A stretch of 64,000 nucleotides of DNA from an uncultured Desulfobacter sp. Its GTDB lineage: Bacteria; Desulfobacterota; Desulfobacteria; Desulfobacterales; Desulfobacteraceae. The stretch's first letter is position 1, and each line of letters starts with the position of its first letter. This document shows, piece after piece, positions 8,485 to 16,044 of the stretch. The position numbers were made by a program, and so were the translations under genes. A model generated the notes under the pieces. That model ran no database searches. It worked only from the letters and a program-made list of their open reading frames with translations, and was not told where the DNA came from. Where the stretch lies: contig NZ_OY781882.1 of NCBI RefSeq assembly GCF_963677125.1, positions 4,238,501-4,302,500 on the forward strand, read 5' to 3'.

Positions 8485-10212
8485 TTATTTTTTCAGTTTT
8501 TTAATATTATCCCGTGCAAATTCAATGGTCGGGTCTATTTTTAAAGCCATTTCATAAAATTTAATCGCAAGCACGGGTTCTTTAAGCTCCCGGTAACAGG
8601 ATCCCATATTGGCATAATTGATGGCCTGGCTTGGGTCCACATCAAGGGCTTTTTCAAAATAGGTAATGGCTGTTTTAAAATCTTTTTTCATAAAACAGCA
8701 GGCCCCGGCGGTGTTCAGGATGTCCGGGCGCTGGGGATCGGCACCAAGACCGGTTTGACATGTCTCAAGGGCTGGATCCAGCAGCCCCAAATCCTTCTGG
8801 GCCGCAGCCATATGAGAACAGATATCAGGCAAGTTGCGCCGGACAGGATCGCGGTCAAGGGAGGCCTGAAATTGCGTTATGGCCTCTTCTCTATCCTCCA
8901 GGGCGCTGAACATCAATCCTTTGTAAAAACTTGTGTAGTATTTTCCCGGGATGAGCGCTTCCAGTTCATTCAGCTGGTCAATGGCCAGAATAGGGTGGGA
9001 ATTTTCCGTGATCAGACGGGCGGCAAACATGCCTACACTGGCCTCATCGGCTCTCTCCCTGAAATGGGCCCCCGGCATGATGGTGTAATAGGCCGGGATA
9101 TCAAGGCCGGGATGGGTGGTGCAAATGGAGAGCAGATGAAATCCTCTGTCCGCCAGAATTTGGATCAGGCTTTCCACTTCCACTTTCATGTTGTCGGCGG
9201 ACAAATCCGGCAGGTCAGCAGCAGCCACCATGGTTTCAGGGTGGGTGATATATTCGGCTGCGTCTATATCCGTAAATTTCGGTAATCCGGAGGCCACATA
9301 ATTGGACCCGGAGTTAAAGTCCCCGGCAAGCTGGGCCACTTCGGTCAGGGCACGGCCCATGGCCTTTTCCGGGGATGGGGCCGTGCCTGCGGTCCATACG
9401 ATCTCGCTTGTATCCGGACATGTGGACGGATCCCAGGCCAGTACTGCGATGGTGGGAATACCCGTGTCTAGGGAAAGGTCACTTGCATAAATTTTGATGC
9501 CTTGGCCGTCATACTTGGCAAGCAGTTCCCGGACAAGAGGATCTTTAAAGGAGTCCAGACGGATGCCGGGAACTTTTAACTTTTCACGGGATACCCGGGA
9601 GCAGACGTGACGCTCCACAAGTTCGCAGATGCCCTGGGTCAAGGCCTCTTCCGTACAGTTACCTGCACTGGGTCCATTAAACTCATTGATCATATAAAAC
9701 CAGTTAAAAGGGATATTCACCTCTTTTTTATCGGTCAGATCATAGCCTTTGGTCCATTGCAGGGGCAAAGCGTCAAATATGGGTTTAACCTTTAGAGCCT
9801 CAGCTTCATCATCATGGACAGACTGGGTAATCAGTGCGTAATCCAAAGCTTTTTCCCCAAGCTCTCCAGGTGTGGCATGGATAAAGTTTTTTTCATCTTC
9901 GGCAAAGGAAAAAAAGCTGAACCGCTCCACCAATTCCATGACCGCACTGGCCTCAGACTGTTCCGGGGTCCCGCCTTTACCCATCTGTTTATTGGTTCCG
10001 GTCACCCGTTTTGCATCCGCACCACACTCACTGAAAAACACCGGAATGTCTAGGCGGCCGTTATCGATGCGCTGGGTCCGGCTTAGGATATCAAGATCTA
10101 GGGCCGCGGCCTTTTCCCTGAACCGCCGGACAGTTTCAGAAGGAGAGATGATTTTATCTTGGTCAAATGTATAATTTTTCGGGGCGTCTTGAAGTATTAT
10201 TTCATAACCCAT
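8485..10212 (-). CDS. YcaO-domain protein with C-terminal TPR repeats
   Basis: A 575-residue protein. The first ~400 residues are a YcaO ATP-dependent amide-backbone-activating domain; visible signatures are MGKGGTPEQSEASAVMELV near residue 80 and SAGNCTEEALTQGICELVER near residue 185, both tied to ATP binding in the family. A PAYYTIMPGAHFRERA segment lies late in the domain. From about residue 430 the protein turns into TPR-like helices (YFEKALDVDPSQAINYANMG), suited to binding a protein partner. YcaO enzymes make azolines, amidines or thioamides on peptides; E. coli YcaO affects RimO-dependent methylthiolation of ribosomal protein S12. No TfuA or precursor peptide is adjacent. AGAGG precedes the ATG. 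Confidence 0.85.
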   Translation of the reverse strand: MGYEIILQDAPKNYTFDQDKIISPSETVRRFREKAAALDLDILSRTQRIDNGRLDIPVFFSECGADAKRVTGTNKQMGKGGTPEQSEASAVMELVERFSFFSFAEDEKNFIHATPGELGEKALDYALITQSVHDDEAEALKVKPIFDALPLQWTKGYDLTDKKEVNIPFNWFYMINEFNGPSAGNCTEEALTQGICELVERHVCSRVSREKLKVPGIRLDSFKDPLVRELLAKYDGQGIKIYASDLSLDTGIPTIAVLAWDPSTCPDTSEIVWTAGTAPSPEKAMGRALTEVAQLAGDFNSGSNYVASGLPKFTDIDAAEYITHPETMVAAADLPDLSADNMKVEVESLIQILADRGFHLLSICTTHPGLDIPAYYTIMPGAHFRERADEASVGMFAARLITENSHPILAIDQLNELEALIPGKYYTSFYKGLMFSALEDREEAITQFQASLDRDPVRRNLPDICSHMAAAQKDLGLLDPALETCQTGLGADPQRPDILNTAGACCFMKKDFKTAITYFEKALDVDPSQAINYANMGSCYRELKEPVLAIKFYEMALKIDPTIEFARDNIKKLKK

Positions 10213-10339
10213 GGGGTTTATAGCCTCTCTATTTTATATGTAAAAAGGCCCCACCTTACCATGAATTGTTGCAGATTTCATCATGATAGCACCTGTTTTG
10301 ATTAAATAATCTGCATTTCCGGCAGCTTTTTTGACAATA

Positions 10340-11371
10340 TCAAACGCGGATTAATTCCATGAATTTAAGATTGGCTCTGGGAAAAGGGAATTGGTGAAGC
10401 TGATCAACGCTCACCCATTTATGGTCAATGGGGCCGTTAAGAATCACCTGACCTGCGATGTAATCGCAAAAGAATACATCCATTTCAATCTTAAAATGGG
10501 TGTATGCGTGGAAAACCCGGGTTAAAAATTGCAAATTACCAGTCTCAATGCCGGTTTCTTCCCGGATTTCACGGACACAAGCCTGTTCAGCAACCTCTTT
10601 AGGCTCCACTTTGCCGCCGGGAAATTCCCATAATCCACCTAAAAGCCCGTCAAGCGCTCTTCGGGTGATCAGAACTTTTCCGTTTTTTCTGACAATACCC
10701 ACGGCAATGTGAACCGTGGGCACCTTTTTTTTCTCCATGCGTCGGGGAAAAACTTTCGTTACCTGTTTTTCACGGGCGCAACATTCCCCGGCCAGGGGAC
10801 ATGATGTACAGTCCGGGCGTTTAGGCGTACAGATTAGGGCGCCAAGCTCCATGACAGCCTGGTTGTATGTGCCTGGATCTTTTTCATACAAAAGCGCTTC
10901 GGCAATGGCCTTATATGCTTTATGGGCACTACTGTGATTCACCGGCGTGTCAACGCAGAAAAGTCGTGCCAGGACACGCTTGACATTGCCGTCGACCACG
11001 GCATGGGGTTTTGCTTCGGCAATGGAGAGCACTGCTGAAGCAATATAATCCCCCACGCCCGGCAGGCCTTTAAATCCCTTATAATCATTCGGAATAACGC
11101 CGTCCATATCACGGACCACGATCCCGGCAGCCTTGTGAAGATTTCTGGCCCTGGCATAATACCCAAGTCCCTCCCAGGCCTTAAGCACGGTTTCAAGGTT
11201 TGCGGCGGCAAGATTTTCAAGAGCGGGCCAGGTTTCCATGAACCTTAGAAAATAGGGAATCACGGTTTTGACCTGGGTCTGCTGGAGCATCACCTCGGAA
11301 ACCCATACCCGGTACAAAGACAGATCCCTGCGCCAGGGCAGTTGCCGACAATTGTCACGGTACCAGCCCAT
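10340..11371 (-). CDS. mutY: A/G-specific adenine glycosylase
   Basis: A 343-residue base-excision repair enzyme that removes adenine mispaired with 8-oxoguanine. It shows WVSEVMLQQTQVKTVIPY, the helix-hairpin-helix LPGVGDYIASAV followed by the catalytic Asp in VVDGNVKRVLARLF, and a C-x6-C-x2-C-x5-C iron-sulfur cluster (CTPKRPDCTSCPLAGEC). The C-terminus is the Nudix-like domain that recognises 8-oxoG, here with a well-preserved Nudix box (GGKVEPKE...REIREETG). The frame is open far into pepA, but the ATG at 11371, 14 bases after the pepA stop, gives the normal family length. No strong ribosome binding site is seen there, so a slightly earlier non-ATG start is possible. Confidence 0.92.
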   Translation of the reverse strand: MGWYRDNCRQLPWRRDLSLYRVWVSEVMLQQTQVKTVIPYFLRFMETWPALENLAAANLETVLKAWEGLGYYARARNLHKAAGIVVRDMDGVIPNDYKGFKGLPGVGDYIASAVLSIAEAKPHAVVDGNVKRVLARLFCVDTPVNHSSAHKAYKAIAEALLYEKDPGTYNQAVMELGALICTPKRPDCTSCPLAGECCAREKQVTKVFPRRMEKKKVPTVHIAVGIVRKNGKVLITRRALDGLLGGLWEFPGGKVEPKEVAEQACVREIREETGIETGNLQFLTRVFHAYTHFKIEMDVFFCDYIAGQVILNGPIDHKWVSVDQLHQFPFPRANLKFMELIRV

Positions 11372-11385
11372 TAAGGCCGTTTGAA

Positions 11386-12927
11386 TTATTTTATTTTGCC
11401 TGTTTCCCAGTTTCGCACCAAGTTGATAAAGGTTCTGGTGGCCGTTCCCGAAGGTCCCTTGGGAACATATGCCTTTTCTGTAAAATCCCAGGCCGTGCCG
11501 GCAATGTCCAGATGTGCCCAAGGGGTCTTACCCACAAAATTTGACAGATACGCGGCCGCGGTTATGGTGCCGGCGGGTTTCCCTCCGGTATTTTTTATAT
11601 CTGCCACTTTAGATTCGATCTGTTTTTCATAGTTTTTATTTAGGGGCAGGCGCCATACCGGTTCTCCGGCAAGATTTCCGGCAGATTCAAGTGCTTTGAC
11701 CAGGGCATCATTGTTGGATACAAGCCCTGTATAATGATGGCCAAGCCCGATGATAACGGCACCTGTCAGGGTCGCTGCGTCAAGTACACAGGTGGGTTTG
11801 AACCTTTCAATACCCCAGGCCAGGGCATCAGCCAGAATAAGGCGGCCTTCAGCATCAGTGTTGATCACTTCGCTTGTTACCCCGTTGTAGTGGGTAATAA
11901 TGTCGCCAGGGTGAATGGCCTTGGCCCCGGACATATTATCCGTGGCAGGGACTATGGCCACGACTCCCACATCCGGCTTTTCCTGTGCCACGGCCTGCAT
12001 GGCGCACATCACCGCCGCACCGCCGCACATATCGTACTTCATGTCTTCCATACCCGCAGAGGGCTTGATGCTGATGCCCCCGGAATCAAAAGTTAAACCC
12101 TTGCCCACAAGGAGGATGGTTTCGGTGGCGTCTTCAGGCAAATATTCAAGGATCACCATGCGTGCCGGTACATGGGAGCCCTGGTTGACGGCAAGAATTC
12201 CTCCCATGCCCATCTGTTCCATCTCTTTTTTTTCTATACACCGATATCCCAGCCCCGTGTCTGCGGCAAGTTGTTTGGCATATGCCGCAAAATCAGCAGA
12301 AGTCCAGTGGTTGCCGGGCTCATTGGCCATATCCCGTGCCGTACAGGCGGCAACGGCAGAATGTTTTGCCTTTTCAATACCCTGGCGAATGAGATTAAGG
12401 TTGTCGTTGCATACAAATTTTATCGCACCAAGTCCTGGGTAATCGGTTTTCTTTTTGGTGCTTTCTTTATATTTATCAAACCGGTAATCCCCGAGGATAA
12501 CACCTTCAGCCAGAGCGACCGCAGACGCCTGGGGATCAGTCAGGGCGCCAGACAGATGTTTTGGATCAGGCAAGCAGATTACCGCTTCCTTAGCTTTAAC
12601 CGATGCACACACCTTGGCAACCTGTCCACCGGCCTCCCGCAGCATGTCCAGGGCATCTCCCTTATCATTTTCTTTATTAACAGCGCCTACGCCTAAAACC
12701 AGCACCCGGGCAGCAGACATTTTTGATCCGGCAGCCGGGTAAAATAATATCTGTTCCGCAGCTTTGCCTGAAAAATCCTTTAATTCAAACGCCTTTTTAA
12801 CCTGGGCCTTTACAGCAGCATCACATGCAGGCATTTTGCCCTTTTCCTCCACGGCGAAATAAACGAGAAGGTCTGTTTTAATCGTTTCGGCAGCTTTGGT
12901 GATCGTTGTGATACGGTCTTTTTTCAT
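11386..12927 (-). CDS. pepA: Leucyl aminopeptidase (M17)
   Basis: A 513-residue cytosolic dizinc/manganese aminopeptidase that removes N-terminal residues during peptide turnover. The metal and catalytic motifs are LVGKGLTFDSGGISIKP, KYDMCGGAAV and the family hallmark NTDAEGRLILADAL, with PWAHLDIAGTAW near the C-terminus. Length is normal. The ATG at 12927 follows an AGGTGTC-type leader. It is the first gene of a pepA-mutY run and is divergent from leuB, sharing a 247-base intergenic region that holds one copy of the 32-base repeated motif. Confidence 0.95.
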   Translation of the reverse strand: MKKDRITTITKAAETIKTDLLVYFAVEEKGKMPACDAAVKAQVKKAFELKDFSGKAAEQILFYPAAGSKMSAARVLVLGVGAVNKENDKGDALDMLREAGGQVAKVCASVKAKEAVICLPDPKHLSGALTDPQASAVALAEGVILGDYRFDKYKESTKKKTDYPGLGAIKFVCNDNLNLIRQGIEKAKHSAVAACTARDMANEPGNHWTSADFAAYAKQLAADTGLGYRCIEKKEMEQMGMGGILAVNQGSHVPARMVILEYLPEDATETILLVGKGLTFDSGGISIKPSAGMEDMKYDMCGGAAVMCAMQAVAQEKPDVGVVAIVPATDNMSGAKAIHPGDIITHYNGVTSEVINTDAEGRLILADALAWGIERFKPTCVLDAATLTGAVIIGLGHHYTGLVSNNDALVKALESAGNLAGEPVWRLPLNKNYEKQIESKVADIKNTGGKPAGTITAAAYLSNFVGKTPWAHLDIAGTAWDFTEKAYVPKGPSGTATRTFINLVRNWETGKIK

Positions 12928-13014
12928 GGGGACACCTTTTTTTACCGGTTGTTTGGAAATTTAAAGTATATTGGAATTTATCATAAAATCAGGGTTAGGT
13001 AAAAGAATTCAGAT

Positions 13015-13046
13015 AATAACAGCCATGGGACGACATGGTCTATCAA
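13015..13046 (+). repeat. 32-base intergenic motif, copy A
   Basis: Begins AATAACAGCCATGGG and ends CATGGTCTATCAA. It aligns without gaps with copies at 43874-43905 (27 of 32 identical) and 59298-59329. It lies 128 bases upstream of leuB in the pepA/leuB divergent region. It may be a regulator binding site or a short dispersed repeat. Confidence 0.6.
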
Positions 13047-13102
13047 AATATGCAAATCATTCAGGAACTTTGAGGCTATTCACAAATTGTTGTTGTTGTA
13101 TC

Positions 13103-13131
13103 TTGCCTTATTTAAAATATTCCAGTATACC
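13103..13131 (+). promoter_or_regulatory. Candidate sigma-70 promoter for leuB
   Basis: TTGCCT (13103-13108), 17-base spacer, TATACC (13126-13131). The predicted transcript starts about 35 bases before the leuB ribosome binding site. Both boxes match four of six consensus positions, so this is tentative. Confidence 0.35.
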
Positions 13132-13174
13132 TTAATTAAATTAATTATTTATAAACTTATAGGAGGCAAAGACA

Positions 13175-14266
13175 TTGAACGATATTGCTGTACTTGCCGG
13201 TGACGGTATTGGTCCTGAGGTCATGGCACAGGCAATCAGGGTGCTTGATAAGGCTGCTGAGCTTTTTGATTTTGAACTATCTTATGAATACGCGGATGTG
13301 GGTGGTGCGGGCATTGATAACCATGGTAAAGCATTGCCCGACTCAACACTGGCATTGTGCGAACAAAAAGATGCCATTTTATTTGGTTCTGTGGGCGGAC
13401 CGAAATGGGAACACCTGCCACCGGAAGAACAACCTGAACGTGCTTCACTGTTAACGCTGCGCAAACACTTTGGTTTATATTGCAACCTGAGACCTTCCAA
13501 GGTATTCCCCTCCCTTGCATCTGCTTCTCCTCTGAAGCCGGAAATCATAAAAGACGGATTTGACATCTTATGTGTCAGGGAACTGACCGGCGGACTCTAT
13601 TTTGGTAAACCTAGAGGTAAAAGGGGCAGCGGCCCTGATGAAACCGCATTTGATACCATGGTTTATTCCAGATTCGAAATTGAGCGGATTGCCAAAATGG
13701 CTTTTGAGGCCGCCAGGAAAAGGCGCAGCATTGTATCATCTGTGGACAAGGCCAATGTGTTGACCTCCATGGTTCTGTGGCGGGAGGTGGTCATCGAGGT
13801 TGCCAAATCATACCCGGATGTCACCTTGAACCATATATATGTCGACAATGCCGCCATGCAGCTTATTCGAAATCCCCAGCAATTTGATGTGCTTTTATGC
13901 GGAAATATGTTTGGGGATATTATATCTGACGAATGCGCCATGATTACAGGATCAATGGGGTTGCTCTCCTCGGCAAGCCTAAATGAAAAAAAATTCGGCC
14001 TTTATGAGCCGGCCGGCGGCTCTGCACCTGATATTGCGGGCAAAGGCATTGCCAACCCCATTGCCCAGATCCTGTCCGCAGCCATGATGCTCAAATACAC
14101 CTTTGGGCAAACCCAGGCCGCTGATGCCATTGAGGCGGCAATTTCCAATGTTCTTGACCAAGGAATTCTTACGGCAGATCTGACCGATAACAAAGAGAAA
14201 GCAGTTAATACCCAGGAAATGGGAACTGAGATTATCAATGCTATGACAGATATCCACAGCGCTTGA
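13175..14266 (+). CDS. leuB: 3-isopropylmalate dehydrogenase
   Basis: A 363-residue NAD-dependent oxidative decarboxylase of leucine synthesis. GDGIGPEVM near residue 9, FGSVGGPKW, LCVRELTGGLYFGKPRG and the late GSAPDIAGKGIANPIAQILS segment identify the isopropylmalate branch rather than isocitrate dehydrogenase. The start codon is TTG at 13175, supported by an AGGAGG at 13161-13166 with 8-base spacing. It is a single gene between two transcriptional boundaries; other leu genes are not in the window. A hairpin terminator follows at 14294. Confidence 0.95.
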   Translation: MNDIAVLAGDGIGPEVMAQAIRVLDKAAELFDFELSYEYADVGGAGIDNHGKALPDSTLALCEQKDAILFGSVGGPKWEHLPPEEQPERASLLTLRKHFGLYCNLRPSKVFPSLASASPLKPEIIKDGFDILCVRELTGGLYFGKPRGKRGSGPDETAFDTMVYSRFEIERIAKMAFEAARKRRSIVSSVDKANVLTSMVLWREVVIEVAKSYPDVTLNHIYVDNAAMQLIRNPQQFDVLLCGNMFGDIISDECAMITGSMGLLSSASLNEKKFGLYEPAGGSAPDIAGKGIANPIAQILSAAMMLKYTFGQTQAADAIEAAISNVLDQGILTADLTDNKEKAVNTQEMGTEIINAMTDIHSA

Positions 14267-14293
14267 TCTCTCATTATTGACCCCTGCACAGCC

Positions 14294-14330
14294 CGGCCAT
14301 CGAGAGTTTGTTCTCTATGGCCGTTTTTTT
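14294..14330 (+). terminator. Rho-independent terminator of leuB
   Basis: CGGCCAT at 14294-14300 pairs with ATGGCCG, with inner AGAG/CTCT pairs and a two-base bulge, followed by a run of seven T. Confidence 0.8.
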
Positions 14331-14353
14331 GTTCTTTATTCTTGTACTAAATA

Positions 14354-14391
14354 AAAAAAGGCTTTTGAGTTTCCTCAAAAGCCTTTTTTTT
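14354..14391. terminator. Bidirectional terminator between leuB and the tRNA pair
   Basis: A perfect stem AAGGCTTTTGAG / CTCAAAAGCCTT with loop TTTC, flanked by A and T runs so it can act on both strands. It would end the minus-strand tRNA transcript and back up the leuB terminator. Confidence 0.85.
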
Positions 14392-14395
14392 ATTG

Positions 14396-14472
14396 TGGCG
14401 GGAGTGACGAGACTCGAACTCGCGGCCTCTAGCGTGACAGGCTAGCGTTCTAACCAACTGAACTACACCCCC
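14396..14472 (-). tRNA. tRNA-Asp (GUC)
   Basis: A 77-base cloverleaf with encoded CCA. The acceptor stem GGGGGTG pairs with CACTCCC, discriminator G as expected for Asp, anticodon loop CTGTCAC. It is cotranscribed with tRNA-Val 19 bases upstream. Confidence 0.96.
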
Positions 14473-14491
14473 GTAGTTTACTTCTTTTTGC

Positions 14492-14567
14492 TGGTGGGCG
14501 ATGCAGGGATCGAACCTGCGACTTCAAGCTTGTAAGGCTTGCACTCTCCCAGCTGAGTTAATCGCCC
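14492..14567 (-). tRNA. tRNA-Val (UAC)
   Basis: A 76-base cloverleaf with encoded CCA. Acceptor GGGCGAT / ATCGCCC, discriminator A, anticodon loop CTTACAA. First tRNA of the Val-Asp pair. Confidence 0.96.
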
Positions 14568-14579
14568 GAAACGGCAGCA

Positions 14580-14608
14580 TATATACCAAGCCCCCATGTG
14601 CGTGTCAA
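14580..14608 (-). promoter_or_regulatory. Sigma-70 promoter of the tRNA-Val/tRNA-Asp pair
   Basis: On the minus strand, a perfect TTGACA (14608-14603), 17-base spacer and TATATA (14585-14580), ending 13 bases before the mature tRNA-Val 5' end. A CG-rich segment follows the -10 box. Confidence 0.75.
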
Positions 14609-14675
14609 GCAAAATTATTCTTTTTTTGTTTTTTTTATTTTCATTGCGCAACCGCTTAGGAATTTAATCAAATCC

Positions 14676-14704
14676 TTGCAAAATTATGGGGACATTGGTA
14701 TGCT
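14676..14704 (+). promoter_or_regulatory. Candidate promoter for rho
   Basis: TTGCAA (14676-14681), 17-base spacer, TATGCT (14699-14704), leaving a leader of about 145 bases before rho. That leader (14712-14856) shows no gene or clear structure. Rho genes are often autoregulated in their leader, but nothing here proves it. Confidence 0.35.
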
Positions 14705-14856
14705 ACACCATTAATATGTAAACACTATAGAAGAATTGAATGCAATATCTTATCACCTTTTTTCCTGACACCAATCAAAATAAAACAAGGGGTATCGCAC
14801 GTATAGAGTCCCTGATTTATAATGTCAGCAGCAAAAGTCTAATTTAGGAGTCGATA

Positions 14857-15933
14857 ATGGAACCTGTTCAGGGATATCTGGAAATCATGGACAAGGGTTT
14901 TGGTTTTCTAAGAAATATTGAAGAAAATTTTAACCCCAAGCCTGAAAATCCCTATGTACCCAACAGCCTGATACGCAAACTCAATCTAAGGGAAGGCAGC
15001 TTTATTCAGGGCTATGGAGAAAAAAAGAGCCCACAGAATGTAAACGTTGCACTTATACGCATTGAGACCATCAACAACCTTCCCTTTGACGAGTTCATAA
15101 GAACGCCAATGCTCCAGGAGCAGGTCAGCATCAACCCCTTTGAAAGGTATCAGCTTGCCCAGGGACCTGATGATCTAACAGGAAAAGCTTTGGATCTGAT
15201 TGTGCCCATCGGCATGGGGCAGCGGGGATTGATCATTGCTCCGCCAAAATCCGGAAAAACAACCATTTTAAGACACATGGCCAATTCCGTGGTCCTCAAC
15301 CACCCTGATGCCAAGGTGTTTGTTCTTCTTGTGGACGAACGGCCTGAGGAAGTCACCGATTTTCAAAGAGGGTTAACCGATGCCCACGTACTCTATTCTT
15401 CTGCGGATCAGCAAATCGGTCAACACATGAGGATGACGCGGCTTGCGATGCACACGGCCATTAGATGTACGGAAATAGGGCAAGATGCCGTGGTTTTCAT
15501 TGATTCTTTAACCCGGATGACCCGGGCGTTTAATATTGACACCGATTCCTATGGCAAAACCATGAGTGGCGGTCTTGGTGCCAATGCCATGGAGTTTCCC
15601 AGGAAAATTTTTGGGGGTGCCCGCAAGCTTGAGAACGGCGGTTCTCTTACGATCATTGCCACCATTCTCGTCGATACCGGCAGTCGCATGGATGATGTTA
15701 TTTTCCAGGAATTCAAAGGCACCGGCAATATGGATCTTTTTCTATCTAGGGAGTGCGCCGAGCAAAGAATATGGCCGGCCATTAATATCAACCAATCCGG
15801 GACCCGGAAAGAAGATCTGCTAATGGCTCCTGAAGAATATGAGGCAATGGTGAATATTCGCCGCAGTATTGCACCGTTAGACGAAGTTACGGCCATGTCT
15901 CAGTTTTTGTCCATGATCGAAGACGGTTTATAA
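14857..15933 (+). CDS. rho: Transcription termination factor Rho, short form
   Basis: A 358-residue RecA-type RNA helicase that ends transcription. It starts directly in the OB/cold-shock RNA-binding domain (QGYLEIMDKGFGFLR) and has the ATPase core: Walker A APPKSGKTT, LLVDERPEEVTDFQRG, Walker B FIDSLTRMTRAFN, the Q/R-loop region GGLGANAMEFPRKIFGGAR, and EFKGTGNMDLFLSR. About 50-60 N-terminal residues (the helical bundle of the ~419-residue E. coli protein) are absent, and the next upstream sequence has stop codons and a plausible promoter, so this is not a mis-set start. It could be the only Rho or a paralogue. TAGGAG precedes the ATG. Confidence 0.93.
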   Translation: MEPVQGYLEIMDKGFGFLRNIEENFNPKPENPYVPNSLIRKLNLREGSFIQGYGEKKSPQNVNVALIRIETINNLPFDEFIRTPMLQEQVSINPFERYQLAQGPDDLTGKALDLIVPIGMGQRGLIIAPPKSGKTTILRHMANSVVLNHPDAKVFVLLVDERPEEVTDFQRGLTDAHVLYSSADQQIGQHMRMTRLAMHTAIRCTEIGQDAVVFIDSLTRMTRAFNIDTDSYGKTMSGGLGANAMEFPRKIFGGARKLENGGSLTIIATILVDTGSRMDDVIFQEFKGTGNMDLFLSRECAEQRIWPAININQSGTRKEDLLMAPEEYEAMVNIRRSIAPLDEVTAMSQFLSMIEDGL

Positions 15934-15963
15934 AGACAGCGTTTCCCAAATATCATTTAAAAT

Positions 15964-16006
15964 AAAAATCGCTGCACTATAAGAGTTATAGTGCAGCGAT
16001 TTTTTA
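15964..16006 (+). terminator. Terminator of rho (probably also works toward lon)
   Basis: A perfect stem AATCGCTGCACTATAA / TTATAGTGCAGCGATT with loop GAG, flanked by A and T runs. It separates convergent rho and lon. Confidence 0.9.
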
Positions 16007-16044
16007 TTTTACAAGTTTGTTAATATGTCGTTAAGGGTCAGGCT

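Noticed and set aside
10234..10284. Short peptide frame (MMKSATIHGKVGPFYI) just upstream of ycaO, in a longer frame that looks protein-like
   Set aside because: Only 16 codons from an ATG pair, no ribosome binding site, and no start for the longer frame. It would be a nice YcaO substrate peptide, but nothing supports it.
15964..16006. Perfect inverted repeat after rho considered as an operator or attachment site
   Set aside because: The stem with flanking A and T runs between convergent genes is fully explained as a bidirectional terminator.
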